64,000 nt of DNA. Origin: Streptomyces sp. 378 (GTDB lineage: Bacteria > Actinomycetota > Actinomycetes > Streptomycetales > Streptomycetaceae). Shown here piece after piece: positions 18,406-27,280 of the stretch. The position numbers were made by a program, and so were the translations under genes. A model generated the notes under the pieces. The model did no database searches and was not told the DNA's origin. It saw only the letters and a program-made list of their open reading frames with translations. Location: NCBI RefSeq assembly GCF_030124145.1, contig NZ_JASKMS010000008.1:124001-188000 (forward strand), given 5' to 3'. The stretch's first letter is position 1, and the number at the start of each line of letters is the position of its first letter.

Positions 18406-19403
18406 AGCACCGGATGCGCACCCTGCGCCTCGCCACCGCCGCTCTCGCCGTAGGTCTGCTCGCCACCGCCTGCGGTGGCGGGAAGCAGACCGAGAACACG
18501 GCCGCCGACAGCGGCGGGAAGGGAGGCCGGCTCACCATCGCGACCGGCCCCACCACCGGCGTCTACTACCAGATCGGCGGCGGACTCGCGGAGCTGATCT
18601 CCGACAACCTCGACGGCTACCGGGCCACCGCCACCACCACCGGCGCCTCCGTGCAGAACATCCAGGGCCTCGGAGCCGGCACCTACGACGTCGCCTTCTC
18701 CCTGCTGGACACCGCCGGCGACGCCGTCGAGGGCAAGGAGTCCTTCTCCTCCCCCCAGGACATCGAGGCACTGACCCGGCTGTACCCGAACTACACCCAG
18801 GTACTGGTCCGCTCCGACGCGGGGATCGACTCCATCGGAGACATGAAGGGCAAGAGAGTGTCCACCGGGGCCCCCGGCTCCGGCACGGAAGTGATCGCCA
18901 ACCGGCTGCTGAAGGCCGCCGGGCTGGACCCCGCCAAGGACATCTCCGCCGACCGTCTCGGCCTCCCGGAAACCGTGGACGCCATGAAGGACGGCACGAT
19001 CGACGCGCTGTTCTGGTCCGGCGGACTGCCCAGCGGCGGGATCACGGACCTCACCACCAGCCTCAAGAAAGAGGTCCGCTTCCTGGACGTGACACCGCAA
19101 CTGTCCGCTCTGAACCAGGAGTACGGCGACGTCTACATGACGGCCTCCATCCCCAAGTCCGTATACAACCAGTCCAAGGACGTGCCCACGATCGTGGTAC
19201 CGAACGTGCTGCTGGTGAAGAAGGGCTTCGACCCGGATCTCGCCGCCGAGATCGTCAACCTCGTCTACGAGAAGAAGAGCGAACTGGAGAAGGTGAACGC
19301 GGCCGCGGCCGAGATCGATCTCGACATGGCCGAGATCGTCACCCCAGTCCAGCTGAACCCCGGCGCGGAGAAGGCTCTGAAGGCCCTCGCCCAGAAGTCC
19401 TGA
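18402..19403 (+). CDS. TAXI-family TRAP transporter solute-binding lipoprotein, second copy
   Basis: This 333-aa protein has a lipobox (LLATAC) and the TAXI core: LTIATGPTTGVYYQIGGGLAELI, VAFSLLDTAGDAVEGKESF, GAPGSGTEVIANRLL and IDALFWSGGLPSGGITDL. It is translationally coupled to the fused permease (ATGA overlap) and is its obvious dedicated receptor. A perfect hairpin follows it, so the permease and this gene form a two-gene operon. Confidence 0.92.
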   Translation: MKHRMRTLRLATAALAVGLLATACGGGKQTENTAADSGGKGGRLTIATGPTTGVYYQIGGGLAELISDNLDGYRATATTTGASVQNIQGLGAGTYDVAFSLLDTAGDAVEGKESFSSPQDIEALTRLYPNYTQVLVRSDAGIDSIGDMKGKRVSTGAPGSGTEVIANRLLKAAGLDPAKDISADRLGLPETVDAMKDGTIDALFWSGGLPSGGITDLTTSLKKEVRFLDVTPQLSALNQEYGDVYMTASIPKSVYNQSKDVPTIVVPNVLLVKKGFDPDLAAEIVNLVYEKKSELEKVNAAAAEIDLDMAEIVTPVQLNPGAEKALKALAQKS

Positions 19404-19420
19404 GCCAGGTAAGGGGCAGG

Positions 19421-19450
19421 TGGCCGGTCCGTCCCGAAATGGACCGGCCA
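19421..19450 (+). terminator. Terminator of the TRAP operon
   Basis: The perfect 10-bp arms TGGCCGGTCC and GGACCGGCCA around a 10-nt loop, 17 nt after the TAXI gene stop. Confidence 0.8.
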
Positions 19451-19640
19451 CGCATCACAGACAGATCAACCTCTGCCCGGCGCGGGCGCACCAACGCGCG
19501 CGAACGACAAGCCATACGACCGATCCCGGAAACCGCTGCCAGCCCCTCCTTCATATGCCTGCTGCCTCACGCCCGCCGACCGTGTCCGCGGTGTCGCCGC
19601 CCGGTCCGCACCGCGAGCGCACCCGTCAAGTGGGATCACG

Positions 19641-20060
19641 GTGCACACCCACAGAGAACCCCTGTGCCGCGGCTTCACCCTCAGCACGGGGGACGAGACC
19701 GGTCCCACGGCGCGTCGGCTCGTCCTGTCGACGGTCGGTGACTGGGGTCTGCCGCTTCCGGACGAGACGCTGGATGACCTGGCGCTGCTCTCCGGCGAGG
19801 TGATCGCCAACGCGCTGTAGCACGCCACCGGCCCGTACAGCGTCGTCGCGAGCTGGACGAGGGCCCGGCTGCGGGTGGAGGTGGCCGACACGGCTCGCCC
19901 TTTCCGGACCTCGCATGGTGGCGGGCCGTACGCCGAGAGCGGTCGCGGCCTGTTGCTGGTCGCGGCCCTGGCGGCCGATTGGGGCAGTACGCCCACGGCC
20001 ACGGGAAAGACCGTTTGGTTCGAGGTAGCACCCCACGCGCACAAGCCATCTCGACCGGCT
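19641..20060 (+). pseudogene. Anti-sigma regulatory ATP-binding protein interrupted by a TAG in its N-box
   Basis: From GTG 19641 one frame encodes an RsbW-like GHKL ATPase: GFTLSTGDETGPTARRLVLSTV, then the N-box LSGEVIANAL-stop-HATG, then RLRVEVADTARPF and the G-box AESGRGLLLVAALAADWG. The TAG at 19818-19820 stands where relatives have Glu or Arg, so a single base change (for example GAG to TAG) explains it. After the TAG the frame stays open and runs, with no stop of its own, straight into the DUF475 gene. The native 3' end has therefore been lost, and the locus looks like a deletion junction. Confidence 0.75.
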
Positions 20061-20105
20061 GGCGTCGTGACACGCCCGTATTCACTCCGACTGCATGGGA
20101 AAGAC

Positions 20106-21251
20106 ATGGTCTTGAGGACATTCGGCTGGTCGTTCGCCGTCACTGCGGCCGGCCTTGCCTTCGCCGCGTGGCAGTGGGGCTGGGAGGCGTTCGGGATCGT
20201 ACTGATCCTGTCGATCCTCGAGATCTCGCTGTCCTTCGACAACGCGGTCGTCAACGCCGGGATCCTGAAGAAGATGAACGCCTTCTGGCAGCGCGTCTTC
20301 CTCACCCTGGGCATTCTGGTCGCGGTGTTCGGCATGCGGCTGGTGTTCCCGGTCGTGATCGTCGCCATCAGCGCGAAGGTCGGCCCCATCGAGGCGGTGC
20401 AGCTCGCCCTCGACGACCCGAACCGCTACGAGGACCTGGTCACCGACGCCCACCCGGCGATCGCCGCCTTCGGCGGCATGTTCCTGCTGATGATCTTCCT
20501 GGACTTCATCCTCGAGGACCGCGACATCAAGTGGCTCGCCTGGCTGGAACGCCCGCTCGCCAAACTCGGCAAGGTCGACATGCTCTCGGTGTGCGTCGCG
20601 CTGATCGTGCTGCTGGCCACCGCGATGACCTTCGCCACCAACGCCCACGTCAGCACGGGCCACGCCGACAAGTCCGCCACCGTGCTGCTCTCCGGCGTCG
20701 CCGGCCTGGTCACGTATCTCGTGGTCGGCGGTCTCTCCGGCTACTTCGAGGACAAACTCGAAGAGGAGGAGGAGCACGAACACGAGGAGGAGGAAAAGGC
20801 CAGGGCCGAGGGCAAACCGGTCCCGGCGGTCACCCTGGCCGGCAAGGCCGCGTTCTTCCTCTTCCTGTACCTGGAAGTTCTGGACGCGTCCTTCTCCTTC
20901 GACGGGGTGATAGGCGCCTTCGCCATCACCAACCACATCTTCTGGATGGCGCTCGGCCTGGGCATCGGCGCGATGTACGTGCGTTCGCTGACGGTCTATC
21001 TGGTCCGCGAGGGCACCCTGGACGACTACGTCTACCTGGAGCACGGCGCCCACTACGCGATCGGCGCGCTCGCCGCGATCCTGCTGGTGACGATCCAGCA
21101 CGAGATCAGCGAGATCATCACCGGCCTGGTCGGCGTGTTCCTGATCGCGGCCTCCTTCCTGTCCTCCGTACACCGCAACAAGACACTCCAGGCGGCAGAA
21201 GGAACAGCCGCGGCCTCGGGCGAGAAGACTCAGGTCTCGGCCGGGGCCTGA
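20106..21251 (+). CDS. DUF475/TerC-like integral membrane protein
   Basis: I take ATG 20106 (MVLRTFGWSFAVTAAGL) as the start: family members begin this way and TGGGAAAGAC precedes it. That gives 381 aa, although the frame is open further upstream into an ATPase remnant. Typical motifs are LEISLSFDNAVVNAGILKKMN, RLVFPVVIVAISAK, FLDFILEDRDIKWL and DASFSFDGVIGAFAITN, with eight or so membrane segments and a highly acidic cytoplasmic loop (EEEEEHEHEEEEKARAEG). The SFDNA and SFDG aspartates recall TerC proteins, associated with tellurite resistance and metal export. The precise role is unknown. Confidence 0.85.
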   Translation: MVLRTFGWSFAVTAAGLAFAAWQWGWEAFGIVLILSILEISLSFDNAVVNAGILKKMNAFWQRVFLTLGILVAVFGMRLVFPVVIVAISAKVGPIEAVQLALDDPNRYEDLVTDAHPAIAAFGGMFLLMIFLDFILEDRDIKWLAWLERPLAKLGKVDMLSVCVALIVLLATAMTFATNAHVSTGHADKSATVLLSGVAGLVTYLVVGGLSGYFEDKLEEEEEHEHEEEEKARAEGKPVPAVTLAGKAAFFLFLYLEVLDASFSFDGVIGAFAITNHIFWMALGLGIGAMYVRSLTVYLVREGTLDDYVYLEHGAHYAIGALAAILLVTIQHEISEIITGLVGVFLIAASFLSSVHRNKTLQAAEGTAAASGEKTQVSAGA

Positions 21252-21451
21252 CCAGCCGACGAACCCTCGTGTGCCGTTCCACCACAGCGGGTCGCCCGGG
21301 GAGCGGCCTCCCACTCTGCCCTTCCGCCCGCTCGACCAAGCCGTCGCTGCACGCTCCGCCCACTGCATGGGGCGCATTGACCAACGGCGCGCAGCACATC
21401 CGCGGTTGGCGGGGGTTCACCCCAGAACCTCCCCCTTACGTGCCGGAGGAT

Positions 21452-21496
21452 TTGCCTTTAGTCTCAGCTCTGCTTACGAGTTACCAGCCAGTTAAC
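21452..21496 (+). promoter_or_regulatory. Candidate promoter and imperfect operator of the acyl-CoA synthetase gene
   Basis: TTGCCT (21452) and TACGAG (21475) are spaced 17 nt, fitting a HrdB-type promoter. Just downstream, GTTACCAGCCAGTTAAC (21480-21496) pairs at 6 of 8 symmetric positions, so it could be a weak TetR-type operator. Confidence 0.35.
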
Positions 21497-21534
21497 AAGT
21501 CTTTGGATGGGCGCATCCGGGCCCGGAGGTCGAT

Positions 21535-23421
21535 GTGAGTTCCGCGCAGTCCCTTCTTGAAAGCCGCCCCGTTTCCGTGGCGCACCTCTTCCTCTCAAGA
21601 GTCCGGGCCACACCTGACCTGGAGGCTTACCGCTACCCCGCACCGTCCGACGACGGCTCTTCCGGCACCGAGCAGTGGCACTCGCTGACCTGGGCGCAGA
21701 CCGGCGAGCGGGTCAAGGTGATCGCGGCCGGCCTTCTCGCACTCGGGGTGCGGCCCGAAGAGCGTGTGGCGATCTCCTCCTCCACTCGCGTGGAATGGAT
21801 CCTGGCCGACATGGGCGTCATGTGCGCGGGCGCTGCCGCCACCGCCGTCTACCCCAGCACCAATGCCGACGAGACGGCGTACATCCTCGCCGACTCCGGC
21901 AGCCGGGCGATCTTCGTCGAGAACGCCGCCCAGTTGGCCAAGGTGGTCGCCCATGCCGACCGCCTGCCCGGGCTCGACCACGCGATCCTCTTCGACCCCC
22001 AGGCGGACGCCATACCCGTGGACGGCCTGGAGGTGCTGTCACTCGCCGAGCTCGAGAAGCTCGGCACCGCGCACCTGGAAGAGCACCCTGCCGCAATCGA
22101 GGCAGCCGTCGGCGCCATCGAGAGGGAACAACTCGCGACCCTCATCTACACCTCCGGCACGACCGGCCGCCCCAAGGGCGTTCGCCTCGTCCACGACTGC
22201 TGGTCGTACCAGGGCGTAGCACAGGAGGTCAGCGGGCTGCTGCGCCCCGACGACGTGCAGTTCCTCTGGCTGCCGCTGTCCCACGTCTTCGGCAAGGCTC
22301 TGATCTCCGGTCAGATCGGGACCGGACATGTGATGGCCGTGGACGGGCGTGTCGACCGCATCATCACCAACCTGCCCGCCGTCCGGCCCACCGTGATGGC
22401 ATCCGCACCGCGGATCTTCGAAAAGGTCTACAACGGCATCGCGAGCAAGGCGAGGGCCGAGGGCGGCGCCAAGTACAAGATCTTCCTCTGGGCGGCGCAG
22501 GTCGCCCGCGACTACGCCAGGGCGCAGCAGAACACCGTGACGGCGAACGCGAGGCGCAGGGCCCCTATGCGGCTCTCCGTGCAGCACGCCCTGGCCGACC
22601 GGCTGGTGTACCGCAAGATCCGCGCTGCCTTCGGAGGCAATCTGCGCGGCAGCGTCTCGGGCAGTGCCGCGCTCGCGCCCGACATCGGCTACTTCTTCGC
22701 CGGCGCCGGCGTGCCCGTCCTCGAAGGCTACGGCCTGACCGAGACCAGCGCCGCCTGCACCGTCAACCCCGCCGACGACCTTCGCGTCGGCACCGTCGGC
22801 AAACCCCTGCCCGGGACCGAGGTCCGCATCGCCGACGATGGCGAGATCCTTCTCCGAGGGCCCGGAATCATGCGTGGCTACCACAACCTCCCGGAGAAGA
22901 CCGACGAGGTGCTGGAGAGCGACGGCTGGTTCCACACCGGCGACATCGGAGAGGTCGACGGCGACGGCTTCGTCCGGATCACCGACCGCAAGAAGGACCT
23001 GTTCAAGACCTCGGGCGGCAAGTACGTGGCTCCTACGGAGATCGAAGGGCGCTTCAAAGCCATCTGCCCGTTCGTCAGCAACGTCCTCGTCATCGGCAAC
23101 GGCCGCAACTACTGCACCGCTCTGATCGCCCTCGACGAAACCGCCATCATGCCTTGGGCGGCATCCCACGACCTCGGTGGCCGCGGCTACGCGGAGGTCG
23201 TCTCGTCACCGCAGGTGCACGAGTTGATCGACGGCTTCGTCCAGCGTGTCAACGGCGAACTGCAGCGGTGGCAGACCATCAAGAAGTTCTCGGTGTTGCC
23301 GCGCGACCTCGACGTGGAGCACGGCGAGCTCACCCCGAGCCTCAAGGTCAAGCGGCCTGTCGTGGAGCGCGAGTACGCCGAGGCCATCGAGGCCATGTAC
23401 GAGGGTTCCCGCGAGGCGTGA
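21535..23421 (+). CDS. Long-chain fatty acid--CoA ligase (AMP-forming)
   Basis: This is a 628-aa member of the ANL superfamily, starting at GTG 21535 with GGAGGT 5 nt upstream. Motifs are the P-loop LIYTSGTTGRPKG, the adenylate motif GYGLTETSA, GWFHTGDIGEVDGDGFVRITDR and the C-terminal KDLFKTSGGKYVAPTEIE. It has the long linker (ARDYARAQQNT) seen in the FadD15/FAA1-like group. It activates fatty acids to acyl-AMP and then acyl-CoA in the cytoplasm or at the membrane. No beta-oxidation genes are adjacent, so it is a single transcription unit. Confidence 0.9.
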   Translation: MSSAQSLLESRPVSVAHLFLSRVRATPDLEAYRYPAPSDDGSSGTEQWHSLTWAQTGERVKVIAAGLLALGVRPEERVAISSSTRVEWILADMGVMCAGAAATAVYPSTNADETAYILADSGSRAIFVENAAQLAKVVAHADRLPGLDHAILFDPQADAIPVDGLEVLSLAELEKLGTAHLEEHPAAIEAAVGAIEREQLATLIYTSGTTGRPKGVRLVHDCWSYQGVAQEVSGLLRPDDVQFLWLPLSHVFGKALISGQIGTGHVMAVDGRVDRIITNLPAVRPTVMASAPRIFEKVYNGIASKARAEGGAKYKIFLWAAQVARDYARAQQNTVTANARRRAPMRLSVQHALADRLVYRKIRAAFGGNLRGSVSGSAALAPDIGYFFAGAGVPVLEGYGLTETSAACTVNPADDLRVGTVGKPLPGTEVRIADDGEILLRGPGIMRGYHNLPEKTDEVLESDGWFHTGDIGEVDGDGFVRITDRKKDLFKTSGGKYVAPTEIEGRFKAICPFVSNVLVIGNGRNYCTALIALDETAIMPWAASHDLGGRGYAEVVSSPQVHELIDGFVQRVNGELQRWQTIKKFSVLPRDLDVEHGELTPSLKVKRPVVEREYAEAIEAMYEGSREA

Positions 23422-23955
23422 CCTCCATCGGTCCGGTACGGCACTTCCACGGCCTTACCGGACCGACGCCTGCGTCGTCATCGGGGTCGGCAAGACGGAC
23501 CCGCCCCTGGCAACCAGACGATCGACCAACTCCTGGGCCTTCGCCGGCCGTGTCCCGCAGCGTGGTGTAGCCATCAGACGGTGCTCCTGTGGCCGGTCGG
23601 TGCGACCGAGCCTCCCGGGCCGCTGCACGAGCTGGTCAAGGCGGCGTCCCCCGCCAGGTTCATGGATGCCGGGCCGATCACCGCCGGGACCTGCACCATC
23701 ACGAAGGCGACCCGGCCACACCATCCGAGGGGACGTCATCCTCACTCTGATGACGCCGAAAGAGTGGCCGTCGACAGTGGGAGTCCTCTGGGACTTTTCT
23801 GGGACTTCCGGCTCCATGAACGGGCACGAGCGTGAAACAGCCGAAAGGCCGTATGCGCAGGTCAGCAACGCACAGACGTCGAATGCGGCAGGTCACGGGG
23901 CTCCCTGGTCCCTTCCGGGACATCTGACCGGGAGCACGTCCTCGGGTGTGGGTCC
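23422..23955. other. Gene-free interval of about 530 nt
   Basis: No recognisable gene. A short frame at 23581-23835 contains a protein-like stretch (GPLHELVKAASPARFMDAG) but has no family match I know and no ribosome site. The interval may be decayed DNA. No hairpin or tRNA-like structure stands out. Confidence 0.5.
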
Positions 23956-24525
23956 GTGGAAACGGGAAAGTCCACTCCTGTGGACGCGCCACTGCTGACC
24001 TTCGGCCACAGCACCGCCGGACGGGACCGGATCGCCGAGCTGCTGCGTGACGCCGGTGTGGCGGCCGTCGTGGACGTGCGGACCGCTCCCGGCAGCCGCC
24101 GTGACCCCGATCTGCTGCGGGAGCGGCTCGCCGAGTGGCTGCCCGGTGCCGGCATCGCCTACCGGTGGGAACCCGGCCTCGGCGGGTTCCGCCCGCTGCC
24201 CGAGGACAGCCCGGACGTCGTCTGGCGCAACGCGTCCTTCCGCGGGTACGCCGCCCACACCCGATCCCCCGAGTTCCTCGCCGCCGTGGAGCGGGTGCTG
24301 CGGGAGGCGGGGCACGCGCGTACCGCCGTGATGTGCAGCGAGGCGGTCTGGTGGCGCTGTCACCGTCGTCTGATCGCCGACTTCGCGGTGCTCGCCGGCG
24401 GTGTACCCGCCCTGCACCTCATGCACGACGGGCGCCTGAGCGCCCACAGGCCGACGCCGGGAGCCCGTCTGCGTGACGACGGGCTCCTCGTGTACGACGC
24501 CCCCGCCGGGCCGACCCGGGGCTGA
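23956..24525 (+). CDS. DUF488 domain protein
   Basis: This 189-aa protein shows the DUF488 signature: LLTFGHSTAGRDRI at the start, VVDVRTAPGSRRDPDLL, GLGGFRP, FRGYAAHTRSPEF, and the cysteine motif VMCSEAVWWRCHRRLIADF followed by LHLMHDGR. DUF488 proteins are small, presumably cytosolic, of unknown biochemical role. The gene stands alone and convergent to the secreted protein gene that follows, with only 4 nt between them. Confidence 0.85.
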   Translation: METGKSTPVDAPLLTFGHSTAGRDRIAELLRDAGVAAVVDVRTAPGSRRDPDLLRERLAEWLPGAGIAYRWEPGLGGFRPLPEDSPDVVWRNASFRGYAAHTRSPEFLAAVERVLREAGHARTAVMCSEAVWWRCHRRLIADFAVLAGGVPALHLMHDGRLSAHRPTPGARLRDDGLLVYDAPAGPTRG

Positions 24526-24529
24526 GCCG

Positions 24530-25147
24530 TCAGTACAGCTTGTTCACCGCCGTGACGGTCGTGGTCTTGAAGTCGGCCACCTGAGCGTGCTGGAACGTGC
24601 CCATCTGGGCCCACCGGACCACCGTGACGGTCGCGCCGTCACGGCCGACCGAGAAGAGGCCGATGTCGGAGGAGCCCCAGGCCGAGGCGGTGTGGATGCC
24701 GTAGACGTGGGCGCCCTCCTCGACGTTCAGCCGCCCGTAGTACTTCTGCGTCGCGGTGAGGTCGGGGTTTTGCTGCATCAGCTTCTTCGCGCAGCCGGCG
24801 AGGTCCTTGCGCAGCAGCGCCGCGAAGTCCTTCGCCCACTGCTCGCTGCGCCCCTCGACTGTCAGCTGCTGGGCGTTCGTGTCGTACTCCGTCCAGTACT
24901 CCCGGTGCGCGGTGATGGACGGCAGGGCGTCGCCCACGCAGATCGGCAGCGGGTCGGGCTGGCCGGCGGTGACCGGCCCGGCGTACCAGGGCGAGGACGG
25001 GTGCGGCGGCAGTTCGGCCGGCTCCAGGAACCGGGGTGTGTCGGAGGCCTGCGTGGCGGCGACGGCCGGGACGGCGGCTGCGGCCACTGAGGCGACGGCC
25101 GCCAGCGCGGCCACGGTGGTACGGATACCTCGGGCACGAATCTGCAT
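24530..25147 (-). CDS. Secreted protein of unknown function
   Basis: The ATG at 25147 is preferred over one 12 nt upstream because GGGGGA is placed correctly for it; it gives 205 aa. An arginine-rich signal (MQIRARGIRTTV) and an Ala-rich hydrophobic core end near AVAATQA, a likely signal-peptidase site. The mature part has two cysteines (PICVGDA and LAGCAKK) that could form a disulphide, plus EYWTEYDTNAQQLTVEG and GTFQHAQVADFKTTTVTAV. I do not recognise a domain. Confidence 0.75.
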   Translation of the reverse strand: MQIRARGIRTTVAALAAVASVAAAAVPAVAATQASDTPRFLEPAELPPHPSSPWYAGPVTAGQPDPLPICVGDALPSITAHREYWTEYDTNAQQLTVEGRSEQWAKDFAALLRKDLAGCAKKLMQQNPDLTATQKYYGRLNVEEGAHVYGIHTASAWGSSDIGLFSVGRDGATVTVVRWAQMGTFQHAQVADFKTTTVTAVNKLY

Positions 25148-25350
25148 GATCTCCCCCATGGTTGCTTCGGTCGAATGCGCGGGCTTCAGCCCTTGCCCCC
25201 CCCGTATGACCCGTCACCGCCCGCAACCGTTGCCCTCCGCCTCCGCTACGGGTCAGTCCCGAATGTCACCGTCGTGCCACCGGGTGCGAGGAGAGGGCGG
25301 TTCACCCGTATGCCCGCGTCGGGTGGCGTCGGACGGCGGGCGCTCCGACA

Positions 25351-25372
25351 ATATATGCAGGAATCGCTATAT
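25351..25372 (+). promoter_or_regulatory. AT-rich inverted repeat upstream of the histidine-rich protein gene
   Basis: The arms ATATATGC and GCTATAT (one base shorter) flank AGGAATC. The site resembles the one at 25784-25805 in front of the ArsR gene, with ATATGC at the left and CGC plus an AT-rich arm at the right in both. This suggests the same ArsR/SmtB repressor binds both. Confidence 0.5.
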
Positions 25373-25440
25373 CTTAATGTCGCCATGTCTGCCGAGCCCG
25401 GCCCACGGGCGGGCCACCAGCACATACGAGGAGCTCCACC

Positions 25441-25740
25441 ATGACCACCGCCGAGCACATCACCCACGAGGACCACGCACACACCCACGGCGACGACTGC
25501 GGCCACCTCTCCTTCCCCCACGGCGACCACACCGACTACGCCCACGACGGCCACATCCACCGGACGCACGAGGGCCACACCGACGAGTGCGTGAACGGCG
25601 GCCACGCGGTCCACAAGAACCACGACCATCAGCACGGCGACGACTGCGGCCACCTGGCCGTGCGGCACGACGACCACACGGACTACGTGCACGACGGCCA
25701 CCGCCACGCCGCCCACGAGGGCCACTGGGACGACCACTGA
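25441..25740 (+). CDS. Histidine-rich metal-binding protein with internal duplication
   Basis: This 99-aa protein contains 27 histidines, many Asp/Glu and three cysteines, with no signal peptide or membrane segment. Two tandem copies are evident: HTHGDDCGHLSFPHGDHTDY with AHDGHIHRTHEGH, then HQHGDDCGHLAVRHDDHTDY with VHDGHRHAAHEGH. The sequence is a dense chelator, likely for zinc or nickel, acting as a cytosolic buffer or metallochaperone. An ArsR-family repressor follows and both have similar AT-rich operators, so metal-induced expression is the simplest model. Confidence 0.8.
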   Translation: MTTAEHITHEDHAHTHGDDCGHLSFPHGDHTDYAHDGHIHRTHEGHTDECVNGGHAVHKNHDHQHGDDCGHLAVRHDDHTDYVHDGHRHAAHEGHWDDH

Positions 25741-25783
25741 CCCGCAGTCACCTCGGGCGAGACAGGCAACTGGGAATCGTTGT

Positions 25784-25805
25784 CATATGCTAATGCACGC
25801 ATGTG
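25784..25805 (+). promoter_or_regulatory. Operator overlapping the ArsR start codon
   Basis: CATATGC and GCATGTG form an inverted repeat (6 of 7 pairs) spaced by 8 nt, and the right arm contains the GTG start. TAATGC at 25791-25796 could be the -10 box of a leaderless transcript. No Shine-Dalgarno is present. Confidence 0.5.
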
Positions 25806-26114
25806 ATAATGACGCCCTCTCACTCGGCGGACGAGCCGGACCCGACGCTGCGGGCGGCCGGCGAGCTGCTGCGCGCCCTGGCCTCGCCCGTGCGGCTGGG
25901 CATCGTGCGGGAACTGTCCGGCGGCGGGAAGTACGTCCATGAACTGGTGACCGCCCTGGGCGTGAGCCAGCCGCTGGTCTCCCAGCACCTGAGGGTGCTG
26001 CGCACCTCCCGGATCGTCACCGCCCGGCGTGAGGCCCGCGAGACGCGGTACACCCTCACCGACGACCATGTGGCGCACATCGTGCTCGACGCCATTCGGC
26101 ACGTTCAGGAGTAG
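25803..26114 (+). CDS. ArsR/SmtB-family metal-responsive repressor
   Basis: This 103-aa winged-helix protein (GTG 25803; ATG 25809 is the alternative) has the classic pattern LRAAGELLRALASPVRLGIVREL, then KYVHELVTALGVSQPLVSQHLRVLRTSRIVTARREARETRYTLTDDHV. The usual alpha-3 CxC metal site is not present, so sensing probably uses the C-terminal helix His residues (DDHVAHIVLDAIRH), as in Zur/SmtB-type alpha-5 sites. It probably controls itself and the histidine-rich protein gene upstream. Confidence 0.88.
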   Translation: MIMTPSHSADEPDPTLRAAGELLRALASPVRLGIVRELSGGGKYVHELVTALGVSQPLVSQHLRVLRTSRIVTARREARETRYTLTDDHVAHIVLDAIRHVQE

Positions 26115-26157
26115 CGCGTCGCAGGTCGGGCCGCGGCGATCGCGATCGAACAGCATC

Positions 26158-26187
26158 GGCGGGCGTCCCGGGTCCGGTACGCCCGCC
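26158..26187. terminator. Terminator between ArsR and DUF6299 genes
   Basis: The perfect 9-bp arms GGCGGGCGT and ACGCCCGCC with a 12-nt loop, between two convergent genes. Confidence 0.75.
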
Positions 26188-26202
26188 GGTCCACCGTGGT
26201 GC

Positions 26203-26844
<642 letters not shown>

Positions 26845-26996
26845 TCATACGAACCCTTCGGATGGCCCTACCGACGTGGAGGTGCGCCATGTGTGCCCAC
26901 CAGCCCCAGTGCCCCGCGACCGACTCCCCCGCCGCGCACGTCGTGGCGGCCCGCCCCGAGCAGGGCTGGAGCCTGCTGTGCGACGGGACGGTCGTG

Positions 26997-27002
26997 TTCG
27001 AG
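26997..27002. other. Left 6-nt attachment core of the Tn554-like element
   Basis: TTCGAG, shared by the interrupted DUF5999 reading frame and the left junction. It shares TCGA with the right core GTCGAC. Confidence 0.5.
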
Positions 27003-27004
27003 GT

Positions 27005-27014
27005 TATGTCGATC
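27005..27014. repeat. Left subterminal inverted repeat of the Tn554-like element
   Basis: TATGTCGATC here faces GATCGGCATA at 31718-31727; the reverse complement of the latter is TATGCCGATC (9 of 10 identical). These may be recombinase-binding arms. Confidence 0.55.
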
Positions 27015-27280
27015 TCCAGCCCCAAGTAGCGATCTGACCTGCTGATTTGCGAGATGGACATGTCGTTTCAGTGTCGCTGGGGCAAGGGTCTGCGCGAGCT
27101 TGGTGTCATTAGCGAGAGCGAGCAGCGAGAGAGCGACGAGCCGTCGTCCCTCGCTCGACTCCGGCGGGGGCCGACGTTGGGTTCACTGTCGGTGATCGAA
27201 AGGGGACTGGTGCAGCCACCGCAGTGTGCGAGAGGCTGATCCATCCAAGAGGATCTTCAGCACACGGAGGCTACGCGCTC

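Larger units (their letters stand above)
26889..27029 (+). pseudogene. DUF5999 gene, 5' fragment, cut by a transposon
   Basis: MCAHQPQCPATDSPAAHVVA and the following EQGWSLLCDGTVVFE (to base 27002) are the N-terminal 38 residues of a DUF5999 protein, a ~65-aa Streptomyces family that normally continues with DTGELLPDG. Here the frame instead enters transposon DNA and ends after VMSISSPK. The missing C-terminus is found 4.7 kb away at 31734-31814, so the two parts are one interrupted gene. The start has a GGAGG site. MCxHxPxC may bind a metal. Confidence 0.9.

Noticed and set aside
23581..23835. Small gene downstream of the acyl-CoA synthetase
   Set aside because: No ribosome site and no family resemblance; only part of it looks protein-like.
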